A DNA stretch of 58,119 bases from an uncultured Clostridium sp. (GCA_900543695.1 UQSG01000017.1:1-58119); one strand, 5' to 3'. Counted from the stretch's first letter, positions 47,660-57,303 are shown. Numbers and translations: made by a program. The notes: generated by a model from the letters alone, not told the origin.

Positions 47660-49567
47660 ATGAATAAAAACAGTCTTAAATGGATCTGGGCGGTCAATCT
47701 GCTGGCCGTGCTGCTGCTTTGCTTCTTCAGCGGATGCAGCGGAGCGGGAGAAGAACCCGTTGAAAGCGGGACGCGCAACAAAACATACGACCGTGATCCT
47801 TCCGAGCTTCTGCAGCCTGTTTTCTCTGACCGCGGGGGTTTTTACGGGAATAAAATGGCGCTGCGGATTACGGTACCGGAGACGTTTCAAACGTCGGCTG
47901 CGTCCATTCGGATTACATTTGACGGAAGCGAGCCTGATGCCGGAAGCGAGGCATACGACGGCGGCGACATTATCCTTCCGGACGCCGGATGCGTAAAGAC
48001 GGATTTTGAACGCAACGACCGGAATTTGTCCGTGTCCGTCGTACGGGCGGCCTGCTTCGACGGCGACGGGAACCGGCTTGGTCAGATCGCTACCGCTACG
48101 TATATCAAGCTGCCTAAGAAGGACGGAGAAGTCGATTGGAACCGTTTTAATATGCCTGTTATTTCCCTGGTAACGGAGGAAGGAAATCTCACAAATCCGC
48201 AGACGGGAATTTTTGCAAACGTCCAGGGACGCGGCTCGGAATGGGAGCGCCCGGTTCACATCACTTTTTTTGAAGCCGACGGTACGCTTGCGTTTGCACA
48301 GGACGCCGGAATTCGCTTGTTCGGATCAAGCACGCGCGGCCTGGCGCAGAAATCTTTCCGGATTACGGCGCGGAAAGAGGAGTATTTCAATACGGACAAA
48401 TACGATGGAGCAGGAAAATTCAGATACGCGCTGTTTCCGGATCGCCTGCAGAGCAGCGGGGAGCCGCTTGCCGCATACGACAGCATCGTTCTGCGCAACG
48501 GCGGAAACGATTCTATCCTGGTAGGAGAAGACAATTCCCGGATTTCTTTTATGCGCGACGGACTGGCGGCGCTTATCACACAGAAAGCGGCTCCGGAGGT
48601 TGATGCAATGGCATACCGCCCTGTCGTTGTATTTTTAAACGGCGAATATTACGGCATTATGAATATGCGCGAGTTTGAAAACAAAAAATATATCCAGAAC
48701 GTCTACGGCATCGAGGATGAAGAAGGCATTACGGTGATTTCCACCGAAATGGATACCAGCAACGGCGGACGGTACGACGGCACCTGGTTTTATTACAACC
48801 AGGACGACGGTCCGGAGGGAGAACTCCAGCAATTCGTTACCCTGCTGGACGATATCGTCTCGAAGGGACGGTATACGTATGAAGAAGCGGCGGAACGGAT
48901 TGACATGGATAATTTTATGAAATACTGTGCGATTAATCTGTTTCTGTGCAATACCGACTGGCCGCACAACAACGTGCGTGTATGGCGTTATGCCGGCGAT
49001 AACCCGGGCGCTCTGGCGGACTCCTCCGCGGCAGACGGCAGATGGCGGTTTATGCTGAAAGATGCTGATGTGGGACTCGGGCGTTATATCTGCGGAATGT
49101 ACGAAGGATATCCGATTGAATTGTATACGAAAGCGGACAGTGAAAATTTCCGGCTGCTTCTTTGTCAATATCTGGATTTTGAAGATCAGTCCGGCTATCC
49201 GTCCGTAACGGAAAATTTCTATCCGGATACGCTGCAGATACAGGGGCTTTTTTATTTCTGCATGAGGGATGCGGGGTTTGCTTCCGGCTTTTACGAGTAC
49301 TGCAATCGTCTTGCAACCGAGCTGTGGACGCCAGAGGCCCTGGAATCCCTGATCCTGGATACCGCCTCATTGCTGGAGGAGGAAATGAAAAATTATCTGG
49401 TTAAGGATTTCGGACAGTGGCAATGGGAGTCGTCTACAAATTATGAGGCTTGGGAAAACGCTGTCAGCGGCGAGCGGGATTCCCTGCTTACCTGGGCGCG
49501 GGACAGAAGCGGAGCGGACGGAGAATTCCTGAAGCAGGTCGAGAAACTGCGGAATATGCTGGCGTAG
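47660..49567 (+). CDS. CotH-family protein kinase-like lipoprotein
   Basis: 635 residues. Lipoprotein signal (LLLCFFSGC). A beta-sandwich with ITFDGSEPDAGSEAY (chitobiase/Fn3-associated type, ~50-130) leads to the CotH domain: PVISLVTEEGNL, GIRLFGSSTRGLAQKSFRI, IVLRNGGNDS, VFLNGEYYGIMNMREF, NLFLCNTDWPHNNVRVWR and KDADVGLG. CotH proteins are atypical kinases; CotH itself phosphorylates spore-coat proteins, and secreted relatives occur in polysaccharide-degrading Clostridia. Own promoter and GGAGGG ribosome site. It faces the CotH-RCC1 gene across a shared terminator. Confidence 0.88.
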   Translation: MNKNSLKWIWAVNLLAVLLLCFFSGCSGAGEEPVESGTRNKTYDRDPSELLQPVFSDRGGFYGNKMALRITVPETFQTSAASIRITFDGSEPDAGSEAYDGGDIILPDAGCVKTDFERNDRNLSVSVVRAACFDGDGNRLGQIATATYIKLPKKDGEVDWNRFNMPVISLVTEEGNLTNPQTGIFANVQGRGSEWERPVHITFFEADGTLAFAQDAGIRLFGSSTRGLAQKSFRITARKEEYFNTDKYDGAGKFRYALFPDRLQSSGEPLAAYDSIVLRNGGNDSILVGEDNSRISFMRDGLAALITQKAAPEVDAMAYRPVVVFLNGEYYGIMNMREFENKKYIQNVYGIEDEEGITVISTEMDTSNGGRYDGTWFYYNQDDGPEGELQQFVTLLDDIVSKGRYTYEEAAERIDMDNFMKYCAINLFLCNTDWPHNNVRVWRYAGDNPGALADSSAADGRWRFMLKDADVGLGRYICGMYEGYPIELYTKADSENFRLLLCQYLDFEDQSGYPSVTENFYPDTLQIQGLFYFCMRDAGFASGFYEYCNRLATELWTPEALESLILDTASLLEEEMKNYLVKDFGQWQWESSTNYEAWENAVSGERDSLLTWARDRSGADGEFLKQVEKLRNMLA

Positions 49568-49678
49568 GTAAGAAGCGCTATCGTGATATTTCATGAGACC
49601 CCTCCTGCCGTTATTATTAACCGGATCAAAGGAAATCCATTTCTGCCGGAACGCGGCAATCAGAAAGCAGGAGAAAAC

Positions 49679-49710
49679 AAACGGGACGGCGCGTCGCGGC
49701 CGTCCCGTTT
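49679..49710. terminator. Bidirectional terminator between the two CotH genes
   Basis: AAACGGGACGGC (49679-49690) pairs perfectly with GCCGTCCCGTTT (49699-49710). T-rich tails on both strands serve the convergent genes. Confidence 0.88.
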
Positions 49711-49713
49711 GTT

Positions 49714-52700
49714 TTATATGATATTGAATTTTGAGGCTGGAATCGTCGTTTTCCCGATTTTTTCGGAGGTCTCTCCCGTGCCGGAAATTCCGGAGGTGTT
49801 CTTTCCCCAGACAGTGACGCTGCCGTCGGAATTCAATATCGCACTGAACCAGGAGCCGGCAGCACCCGCGCGTGCGGCTCCGCTGATCTGCACGGGGGAC
49901 GGATGGGACGAAGCGGAGCCGGAGGTAATTTGATTGTAGGAATTCATACCCCAGCCGTATGCTTTGCCGTCTGTTGAGAGAATGATGGCGTGTTCATCCT
50001 GCATGCTGACGGAGCGCACGCCAGGCAATACCTTGTGAAGCTTCCCGTCGCTTGCTCCCGCAGCGAAGGTTTCCGTGCTTCTCCAGCCGAAATAATACAG
50101 GTCGCCGCGCTCGTCGATGCAGAAGGAAGAATGCTCTCCTGCAAAAACGCGGACGATACCGGAGGAAATCAATACCGGCGCAGTGAATTTTTCCGTACTG
50201 CTCGATATGAGCTTATTCCAGCGGTTATCCCCGATCCCGTACAGTTTACCGTTTACAACGTAGAGCGAATGTCTGCGGCCTGCGGCCATCGAGGAAACGC
50301 CCGACGCGATTTTGGTGAACGAACCGACTGTGCCGCCCAGTCCCTCTGATCCAAGCTGGCCGTATGCGTTATTGCCGATGCCGTAAAGATCGCCGTTTTC
50401 CATCAGAATCAGCGTGTGGTCATAGCCTGCGCTGATATCCGCAATCGTACCGCCCGGCACGTTTTTCACCGGTTTTATGGTGTAGAAATCAGAACCGCTG
50501 CAGCCGGTTTGAAGATTTGTGTTGTTTCCTACGGCGTACAGCATATTGTCCGCTGTCAGAAGGAGCGTGTGCGGCGCATCTCCGACATTGCCGCCCTGCG
50601 CGGTAGCGACTTTTTTGACCGAGGTCATTATGACGGATACGGGGAGCGGCGCGCTGCCGGTGAAAATGCCGCACTGTCCATATTCACTGGCGCCCCACGC
50701 GTAAAGATCCCCGTTTGCTTTGAGGTAAAATACGTCCCTGGATCCTGCCACAAGCGCTTCTTCTGTATAGAATCCGTTTTTTCGTGTCAATACCGTTATG
50801 GTTGTTTTAGAAGAAAGCGTAATATCGGCCTCTTTGCTTTTGAAAACCGTCTGCTTTCCGTCCGCGGTCGTAACCGCGATTCCGGCAAAGGTATAGCCGT
50901 CTTTAACAGATACTTTTATGTTCAGCCGCGCGCCGGCGTCGTACTGTACGGTGCTTCCCGCTGCGATTTCTGCGGAATTGATCCGGAGGGAGGAAACGCC
51001 TTCCGAGTAGGAAACGCTGACATCGCTTGGGACAATATTGAAATACTGGTAGAGATCTTCTTTTGCGTAGGCGCTTCTGTTTTCCAGAAAGCTCCGGATG
51101 ACGCCGATCTGCCGGGTCCATTCTGCGGCAGTGAGCCCGGAGGCCTGCCAGCGCTGGATATTCAGACGCTCTGCCACCTCGATTTCTTCAGCCATTGCCT
51201 CCAGCACGGGAATCATTTTATCGGCTGTATAGATGTTTTCCAGGATGTAAAGGAATCGGTCGATAAATGCGCTTCGGAAGCCTTCGTTTGCCATCATGGC
51301 GTTCATCAGATCGGACAGCACGGTGCCGCAGTTGATCCGGCTCATCATGTCTTCCGTAGCCTGCCCTGCAAGGCCGCAGCCCATATCCAGATCAACAAGC
51401 ACAAAACGCCATTTCGTATCGAAGCCGCTCGGATCCGACTCGTTTTTGTTCCGCCATACCTTAATATTATTTGTCGGCCAGTCGAGGTTGCAGAAATAAA
51501 GGTTCGCGATATAATAATCAATCAGATTTTCGACGTCCAGCTGAGAAGCGACGTGCTCATAACAGGATTTGACAGAAAGATCGTGCGTTTTGGCATAATT
51601 TACAAGCGTTTGAAAGGGCTTTTCATCGCCCGGCTCTCCGTCGTTGAGCACATACGCGGAGCTGCCGTTCCCGGTAACGTGCGGGGAAGGGGCTTCGAGC
51701 ATTACGATGTTTTCTTCTGCAATGCCGTAATGAGCCATGAAATATTTGGTATCATACCGCTCGCGGATATTGTACAGGCCCCAGAATTCCCCGTTGATAA
51801 AGACCATGGCCGGCTGCGATTCCATGATGTCAAAATTCAGATCCTTGCTGAGGCGGTGCATCAGCGCGTCGCGCAGCATGGAGGACGTATTGTCGTTGCC
51901 GGAATTGCGCAGCACCAGCCTTTTATACGAATCGATTGTGTCGCCGTTTGCATCCTGCACGCGGCCTTCGAAAATATCGTAATTCAGCTTGCCCGGATTG
52001 TTTGAAATGCCGGGCGCGGCGTCCTTCTTGAAATAAATACGCATCGATTTCTGCAGGTATGCCAGGGAGCCGTTTCCGTTCATGCTCAGTTCTACATACT
52101 GACCGGAAACCTTTGTTCCGGTCCGGTCAAACATTTCGCAGAAAGCGATTTTTCGTTCCTTCGTATCGAAGGGATGATCCATAACGCTGACGTAAATTCC
52201 GCTTTTTGTGGCAAAATCATTTGGAGCAAGTGAAATGGACACGCTTGGAAGACCGTATCTTCTGGAAAAGCCGGAAGAAACAATATACGTATTCGTTACG
52301 GTGTCCGTAACGCTGCCGCCCTTTTTGGCATATCCCTTCACGACGGTGCCGCAGATCTGGGAAGCGGGCGGCGCATATTGAAACGAGGCGGCTATGCTTT
52401 TGGTAAGCGGTCCGGCGCTTCCTGCGCTCTTTTCAATCGAAATCGGCCCTTCATATTTTTTGCCGTTCTTCTTCGGATCGGAGCCGTCCGTCGTATAGTA
52501 GATCGTATATCCGTCGTCAGAGGATAATGTAAGGGAAAAGGCCTTCTCGTAGAATCCGCTTGCTGCGGAGAACGTAACCGTCGGCTCTCCGGGATCCGGT
52601 ACAAGAATCGGCGCGGTTGGACCGTCGTCCTCCGGATCTCGGATGACGACCTGCCCTGTGGCGCCGCTTGGTGTCGCCGCAGCAGATTGTGAGGCGGAAG

Positions 52701-52908
52701 CGGACGGGGTTTCTCCTGCGGGGGAAGCAGGGCTGCCCTCGCTCGGCGCCTGCGTCCGGCCCGGCGTCTGAGCTCCTGCGGAAGAAGGCTCAGAGACCGA
52801 GGGCGCGACAGCAGAAGAAGGCTCGGGTTCGTTCTTTTTATGCGCACATGCGGCGGCACAGAGCGCAAGCATGCAGCATAAAAGGACGGCAGAAAGTCTT
52901 TTTTTCAT
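49714..52908 (-). CDS. CotH-family lipoprotein with C-terminal RCC1-type repeats
   Basis: 1064 residues. Lipobox AAAC, then a Ser/Pro/Ala-rich linker (~25-95). A chitobiase-like sandwich follows (YTIYYTTDGSDPKKNGKKY, ~130-150), then CotH (~215-600: VSISLAPNDF, KRLVLRNSGNDNTSS, MVFINGEFWGLYNIRERYDT, NLDWPTNNIKVWR, VLVDLDMGCG). A short beta domain (DGYTFAGIAVTTADGK) precedes at least six RCC1 repeats (LYAWGASEYGQCG, LYGIGNNAYGQLGS, YGWGMNSYNQITS, VTVWGKNTSG). RCC1 propellers usually bind proteins. Its ATG overlaps the lacZ stop, so the two are coupled. Role unknown. Confidence 0.87.
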   Translation of the reverse strand: MKKRLSAVLLCCMLALCAAACAHKKNEPEPSSAVAPSVSEPSSAGAQTPGRTQAPSEGSPASPAGETPSASASQSAAATPSGATGQVVIRDPEDDGPTAPILVPDPGEPTVTFSAASGFYEKAFSLTLSSDDGYTIYYTTDGSDPKKNGKKYEGPISIEKSAGSAGPLTKSIAASFQYAPPASQICGTVVKGYAKKGGSVTDTVTNTYIVSSGFSRRYGLPSVSISLAPNDFATKSGIYVSVMDHPFDTKERKIAFCEMFDRTGTKVSGQYVELSMNGNGSLAYLQKSMRIYFKKDAAPGISNNPGKLNYDIFEGRVQDANGDTIDSYKRLVLRNSGNDNTSSMLRDALMHRLSKDLNFDIMESQPAMVFINGEFWGLYNIRERYDTKYFMAHYGIAEENIVMLEAPSPHVTGNGSSAYVLNDGEPGDEKPFQTLVNYAKTHDLSVKSCYEHVASQLDVENLIDYYIANLYFCNLDWPTNNIKVWRNKNESDPSGFDTKWRFVLVDLDMGCGLAGQATEDMMSRINCGTVLSDLMNAMMANEGFRSAFIDRFLYILENIYTADKMIPVLEAMAEEIEVAERLNIQRWQASGLTAAEWTRQIGVIRSFLENRSAYAKEDLYQYFNIVPSDVSVSYSEGVSSLRINSAEIAAGSTVQYDAGARLNIKVSVKDGYTFAGIAVTTADGKQTVFKSKEADITLSSKTTITVLTRKNGFYTEEALVAGSRDVFYLKANGDLYAWGASEYGQCGIFTGSAPLPVSVIMTSVKKVATAQGGNVGDAPHTLLLTADNMLYAVGNNTNLQTGCSGSDFYTIKPVKNVPGGTIADISAGYDHTLILMENGDLYGIGNNAYGQLGSEGLGGTVGSFTKIASGVSSMAAGRRHSLYVVNGKLYGIGDNRWNKLISSSTEKFTAPVLISSGIVRVFAGEHSSFCIDERGDLYYFGWRSTETFAAGASDGKLHKVLPGVRSVSMQDEHAIILSTDGKAYGWGMNSYNQITSGSASSHPSPVQISGAARAGAAGSWFSAILNSDGSVTVWGKNTSGISGTGETSEKIGKTTIPASKFNII

Positions 52909-55900
52909 GATGATTCCTCCGTGATACCGGGCAGCGTTCTGCTTTCCCTTAAAAGATCGGTGTTTTCCGTAAAAATCGGCTTTATGGTAAAAGAGTAGCA
53001 GAACTGCGGCTCGTCGAATCTGTATTGCGGAAGCAGCTCCGGTCCGCAGCTGTTGGAGCCGATGCCCGACTGCTTATAATCGATTCTTACGATGGTTTCT
53101 TTTCTGGGGCGCAGATCCTTTGCAAGCTGCGCGGCGTCGAGATCCTCCGCCGTATAGTGCAGCGCGCTGAACTCAAATTCCTGTATTCCTTTAAACAGCA
53201 GTCCGCGTCCCTCAGCGTCAAATACGGCGGCCCATTCCGTGCCGTAATGATTTCCGGTTTCCTGCGGGAAAATATACGGCGTAAACTCTTCCGTGACGGA
53301 TGCGTCATAAATTCCTTTTTTGCAGAAATGGCGCATATCGCAGTATGCCGGCCCCGGACCGAGGCCGCAGTACCGGAGCTGCTCGTTCCCGGGCGGCATT
53401 GCCAGCTCGAGGCCGAAGCGCGGCAGCATCCCCGCTCCGGGACGGAGCTCCGCCGTAACGCTCGCGCCGATTTCGCCGCTTCCGTAGACAACCCATAAAA
53501 CGGAATATTTTACGAACGGCAGAAAGGACGGCGCGGCGGCCGAATAGGAAGCAAGCAGTGTTACATATTTTCGGTTTACCTCCAGTACACGGCAGGAATA
53601 AAGCTTTTCTTTCGCCAGATGCAGGAAGCTGCCGTTCCAGGCCCGCCGGATGTTTCTGTCATTGTCCGTAGGCGCGCGGTAGACAGAAAACCGCGTGGGC
53701 GCGGCGAGCAGCTCGATTCCATTAAACACAATACTCGTAAAATGTCCTTTGTCCAGGTCGAAACGATAAACAAAATCCTCGCCCTCCGCCTGCAGAACGC
53801 CGCTTTGCGCTTCCCCGGAAAAGGTAACGGTAAGCGGAGACATGGAGGAGGTGGGCTCCGTTTCCGGAACCGTCTGTTTTACAGGCAGCTTCAGCTGGGC
53901 AAAGCCAAGCTCATAGCCCGCTTCTGCCCAGACGGTATCTTTTTTTGTATGGAAACTGAATTCCGTGAAAAATTCTTCGAATGAAAATTCCGGCAGCGTA
54001 AACGCAAGCGTTCCGGAAACCGTCTCCCCGGGCGCACATTTTACGGGCAGCACGCCCTGCAGAAATACGGCGGACGGCGTTCTGATTTTATAACGGATTT
54101 CCAGTTCTTCCAAATCCGTAAAATCATATCGGTTCGTGAAGCGATACGCCGGCATGCCGTTCTCCATTCCGGCGTCCTCCACCTGCACGGGGGCGATTAC
54201 GTTCTTCAGCTCCAGAAGTCCTGTGCTCGGATTCCGGTCCGGATCGACCAGTCCGTCCACACAGAAGTTTCCGTCGTTCGGAACGTCTCCGAACCAGCCC
54301 CCGTAGGAAAAAAACGGACGGGCAGCGGCGCAGTCTCTGTTTTTTCCATACTGCGGCATGGAATCGCCGTACGCTGCACGCCTTGCGGGAACGACGCTCG
54401 GATCCTCGACGCTTCGTACCGCGTGATCCGCCCATTCCCAGACGCATCCCCCCGCGGCATTCGGATAGCGGTAGAATAAGTTCCAATAGTCCTGCAGATC
54501 TCCCGGTCCGTTGCCCATGGCGTGAGAATATTCGCACAGAAAAAGAGGCTTTTTATAATTGCTGTTTCTGCAGTAGTCTTCGATAAAATCGAGAGACGCG
54601 TACATTCTGCTGTAAACGTCGATCGAATCGTCTGCGGCGTTTTCACACCGCTCGTAATGCACGAGCCGGCCGGCGTCCCGGCTCTTGATATAGCGGGACA
54701 TCTCTCTGTGATTTTCTCCGTAAAACGCCTCGTTCCCGAGAGAAAGCATCACGACGGAGGCGCAGTTTTTATCGCGTTCATACATCCGCTCGATCCGGTC
54801 CACGAAGGCGTCGCGCCATTCCGGATTATCGGTAAGCATCAGGCTTTGATCTTTTCCGTATTCCCGGCCGCCAAGCGCCGTGCCATGGGTTTCGAGATCG
54901 GTTTCGTCTATTACATAAAAGCCAAGCTCGTCGCACATCCGCAGGAACGCCGGTGTGTTGGGATAATGAGAGGTCCGAATGCAGTTGATATTGTGCCGCT
55001 TCATCAGCAGCAATTCTTTTAATATGCCGCGAAGCGGCGTGCAGTGTCCCGTGTCGGGATTTGTGTCGTGCCGGTTTACCCCTTTCAGCTTGACAGGGGA
55101 GCCGTTGACCAGAAATCCGCCGCCTGGACCGACGGAGACCGTACGCATTCCGACGCACGCCGGAATGACTTCGTTATAGGCGTGAATTAAAAGCGTATAC
55201 AGATATGGAGTCTCTGCCGTCCAAAGACGCGGATTTTCCATTGTAAAATGAAATTCAGCGGCGCTGTCCCGGATCATTGCGTCTTTCCTGGCGACCAGCC
55301 TGTGCTCCGCGTCATACAGCTCCGCGCAGGCCGCTCCGGCGGCCGCCGTTGCTTCCAGGCGGACAAAGACAGCGTCCAGGGAGGTGCGGATTTCAAAATC
55401 CCGGATATGGTTCTTATTCCGCGCGAGCAGATATACGTCCCGGAAAATTCCGGAAAGTCTGTAAAAATCCTGATCCTCCAGATAGGTCGACCACGCCCAT
55501 TTCAATACGAGCACCGTAATCGTATTTTTTCCGGAACGAAGCAGCTCCGTAATGCGGAATTCTGACGGAAGGTGGGCCCCCTGGGAAGCTCCGGCGGGCT
55601 CCCCGTTGATATATACATAAAAATACGTATCGACGCCTTCGAAATTCAAGTATATTTCTTCTCCGGACCAGCGCTCCGGAAGACGGAATTCTCTTCTGTA
55701 GATTCCCGCGGGATTTTCATCCGGGACATGCGGAGGATCCAGCGGAATTGGATAAAATGAATTTACGTACTGCGGAGCATCGTAGCCGTACATCTGCCAA
55801 TTGGAAGGAACCTTGATCTTATCGCACGGGATGGCAGCCTGCCGGCTTGCTTCCAGAGCCGCCAGCGCTTCTGCTGCCTCGCGTTTGTTCCTGCAGTAGA

Positions 55901-56114
55901 TAAAATCCCAATCGCCGTTCAGCGACTTGTATCGGCCGTTCCGTTCTGCGATTACCTGCGCGCACGCGGCTCCTGCGGCGCTGCCGCTGATGATCCTTGC
56001 GCCGGAAAGCGCGCTGCATCTGCAGCTGTAGGGAATGTACCACGCTCTTGCCGGCTCTTTCATTCTGTTTAAAACACTCTGGTTCTCCAGCAGCGAAAAA
56101 TCAGGCAGTATCAT
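52905..56114 (-). CDS. lacZ: Beta-galactosidase, GH2 family (LacZ type)
   Basis: 1069 residues, full LacZ length with five domains: NGDWDFIYCRN and WQMYGYDAPQYVN in the sugar-binding domain, the immunoglobulin-like domain, the TIM barrel, and the C-terminal beta-galactosidase small chain. The acid/base is E462 (SLGNEAFYG) and the nucleophile E528 (LCEYSHAMGNGPG). No signal peptide, so cytoplasmic. ATG 56114 is preferred over 56123 because AAAGGAG is then ~10 bases upstream. The GH2 fold also contains other galactosidases; lactose as substrate is likely but not proven. Confidence 0.92.
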   Translation of the reverse strand: MILPDFSLLENQSVLNRMKEPARAWYIPYSCRCSALSGARIISGSAAGAACAQVIAERNGRYKSLNGDWDFIYCRNKREAAEALAALEASRQAAIPCDKIKVPSNWQMYGYDAPQYVNSFYPIPLDPPHVPDENPAGIYRREFRLPERWSGEEIYLNFEGVDTYFYVYINGEPAGASQGAHLPSEFRITELLRSGKNTITVLVLKWAWSTYLEDQDFYRLSGIFRDVYLLARNKNHIRDFEIRTSLDAVFVRLEATAAAGAACAELYDAEHRLVARKDAMIRDSAAEFHFTMENPRLWTAETPYLYTLLIHAYNEVIPACVGMRTVSVGPGGGFLVNGSPVKLKGVNRHDTNPDTGHCTPLRGILKELLLMKRHNINCIRTSHYPNTPAFLRMCDELGFYVIDETDLETHGTALGGREYGKDQSLMLTDNPEWRDAFVDRIERMYERDKNCASVVMLSLGNEAFYGENHREMSRYIKSRDAGRLVHYERCENAADDSIDVYSRMYASLDFIEDYCRNSNYKKPLFLCEYSHAMGNGPGDLQDYWNLFYRYPNAAGGCVWEWADHAVRSVEDPSVVPARRAAYGDSMPQYGKNRDCAAARPFFSYGGWFGDVPNDGNFCVDGLVDPDRNPSTGLLELKNVIAPVQVEDAGMENGMPAYRFTNRYDFTDLEELEIRYKIRTPSAVFLQGVLPVKCAPGETVSGTLAFTLPEFSFEEFFTEFSFHTKKDTVWAEAGYELGFAQLKLPVKQTVPETEPTSSMSPLTVTFSGEAQSGVLQAEGEDFVYRFDLDKGHFTSIVFNGIELLAAPTRFSVYRAPTDNDRNIRRAWNGSFLHLAKEKLYSCRVLEVNRKYVTLLASYSAAAPSFLPFVKYSVLWVVYGSGEIGASVTAELRPGAGMLPRFGLELAMPPGNEQLRYCGLGPGPAYCDMRHFCKKGIYDASVTEEFTPYIFPQETGNHYGTEWAAVFDAEGRGLLFKGIQEFEFSALHYTAEDLDAAQLAKDLRPRKETIVRIDYKQSGIGSNSCGPELLPQYRFDEPQFCYSFTIKPIFTENTDLLRESRTLPGITEESS

Positions 56115-56151
56115 ATATACCATGCTCCTTTATGACGTATAGACTGTTTTG

Positions 56152-56179
56152 ATTATATCAATAATAATTTAAAATGCAA
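56152..56179 (-). promoter_or_regulatory. Promoter of the lacZ-cotH/RCC1 operon
   Basis: On the minus strand TTGCAT (56179-56174), 16 bases, TATAAT (56157-56152). Confidence 0.65.
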
Positions 56180-56285
56180 TAGTTCGGGCTGCGGCGTGCC
56201 GCAAAAAAATTCGTCCGGGGTATTGACAAGACGTGCAATTCTATGTATAATTCAGCACGTTGTCGCCGTAACCGGCACACAGGAT

Positions 56286-56361
56286 GCTGGTGTAGCTCAG
56301 CTGGTAGAGCAACTGATTTGTAATCAGTAGGTCGGGGGTTCAAATCCGTCCACCAGCTCCA
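56286..56361 (+). tRNA. tRNA-Thr (anticodon TGT)
   Basis: The acceptor arms GCTGGTG (56286-56292) and CACCAGC (56351-56357) pair, with T discriminator and encoded CCA. The D-arm is AGCTCAGCTGGTAGAGC; the anticodon stem ACTGA/TCAGT holds loop TTTGTAA; the T-loop is GGTTCAAATCC. Confidence 0.96.
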
Positions 56362-56394
56362 GTCGTTTCAGCGAGCGGCGATGCTGTTTCACAT

Positions 56395-56479
56395 GGGAGA
56401 TTTCCAGAGCGGCCAAATGGGGCAGACTGTAAATCTGTTGTCGATGACTTCCATGGTTCGAATCCATGATCTCCCACCA
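56395..56479 (+). tRNA. tRNA-Tyr (anticodon GTA)
   Basis: The acceptor arms GGGAGAT (56395-56401) and ATCTCCC (56469-56475) pair, with A discriminator and encoded CCA. Anticodon loop CTGTAAA in the stem AGA/TCT context, a long class-II variable arm as expected for Tyr, and T-loop GGTTCGAATCC. Confidence 0.95.
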
Positions 56480-56480
56480 A

Positions 56481-56518
56481 AAAGTACAGTTTAAACTTTG
56501 TTTAAACTGTACTTTTTT
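56481..56518 (+). terminator. Terminator of the tRNA operon
   Basis: Perfect arms AAGTACAGTTTAAAC (56482-56496) and GTTTAAACTGTACTT (56500-56514) with a six-T run. Confidence 0.92.
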
Positions 56519-56584
56519 ATTTTTTATGATATAATTATAATAAAAATTATGTATATTGTATGAAATGAAAAGGTAGGAAGTATC

Positions 56585-57175
56585 ATGGAAATAACGATTA
56601 AAAAGCTTACACCGGAACTATCAGCAGATTATTTTGATTTCTTTGACAATCGTGCTTTTACTGACAATTCTCCTTACAGATGTTATTGTCAGATGTATCA
56701 ATTGTCAAAAGAGCAAGGAAAAAAATTGATGGAGGATACTCGCGATATTAATCCTGGTTTGCTGTGTAAAAATGTAGCTAAGCAACAAATTGAAACTGGT
56801 GCGCTTTGTGGGTATTTAGCGTATGTTGATGGCATATCCGTTGGCTGGTGCAATGCTAATGACAGAGCGAGCTTTCCGAGCGAACCATATTATGATGTTC
56901 TTTTTTATTCCCCCATACCCAAACGCGAAATTGCTGTTGTTTGCTTTGAAATAGCTCCTGAATACAGAGGGAAAGGTATAGCCACTGCTCTTTTAAATAA
57001 AGTCATCTTGGATGCAAAGGCAAACAAGTATGCATCAGTGGTGGCTTTTCCCGTCAAACGCAGTGAAAGATATGAATGGGACTGTGAGGGTCCTATCCAT
57101 TTATATGAAAAAGCAGGATTTCATAAAATATCAGAACATGGTGACACTATCATTATGAAAAAAGAATTAATGTGA
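56585..57175 (+). CDS. GNAT-family N-acetyltransferase, AT-rich
   Basis: 196 residues. The acetyl-CoA site is VVCFEIAPEYRGKGIATALLNKVILDAK (RGKGIA loop), and a C-terminal HLYEKAGFHKI motif follows. The N-terminal part (YRCYCQMYQLSKEQ, GWCNANDRASF) is like small acetyltransferases acting on amino compounds. AGGTAGGAAG precedes the ATG. Codons are much more AT-rich than in the genes to the left. The gene lies between the tRNA terminator and a degraded copy of the same tRNA-end/terminator sequence, which suggests acquisition next to tRNA-Tyr. Confidence 0.85.
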   Translation: MEITIKKLTPELSADYFDFFDNRAFTDNSPYRCYCQMYQLSKEQGKKLMEDTRDINPGLLCKNVAKQQIETGALCGYLAYVDGISVGWCNANDRASFPSEPYYDVLFYSPIPKREIAVVCFEIAPEYRGKGIATALLNKVILDAKANKYASVVAFPVKRSERYEWDCEGPIHLYEKAGFHKISEHGDTIIMKKELM

Positions 57176-57207
57176 TTTCAAATTATGAGTGTAATCCTAT
57201 CTGCAAG

Positions 57208-57303
57208 GGTTCAAGTCCACCGGATGAATTGCGAATAATATCTTTTCCATAATCCTTTCACAAAAAGTGCAATTTAAATAAAGCTTAAACCGTACTTTTT
57301 CTT
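57208..57303 (+). repeat. Degraded copy of tRNA 3' end plus tRNA terminator
   Basis: GGTTCAAGTCCA (57208-57219) resembles the T-arm of tRNA-Tyr, and 57262-57303 is about four-fifths identical by eye to the terminator at 56481-56518, including CAAAAAGT, TTTAAA and CGTACTTTTT. It can still fold as an imperfect terminator for the acetyltransferase gene. Confidence 0.6.

Noticed and set aside
50416..52005. 529-codon plus-strand ORF opposite the CotH-RCC1 gene
   Set aside because: Shadow of a real gene with clear domains on the other strand.
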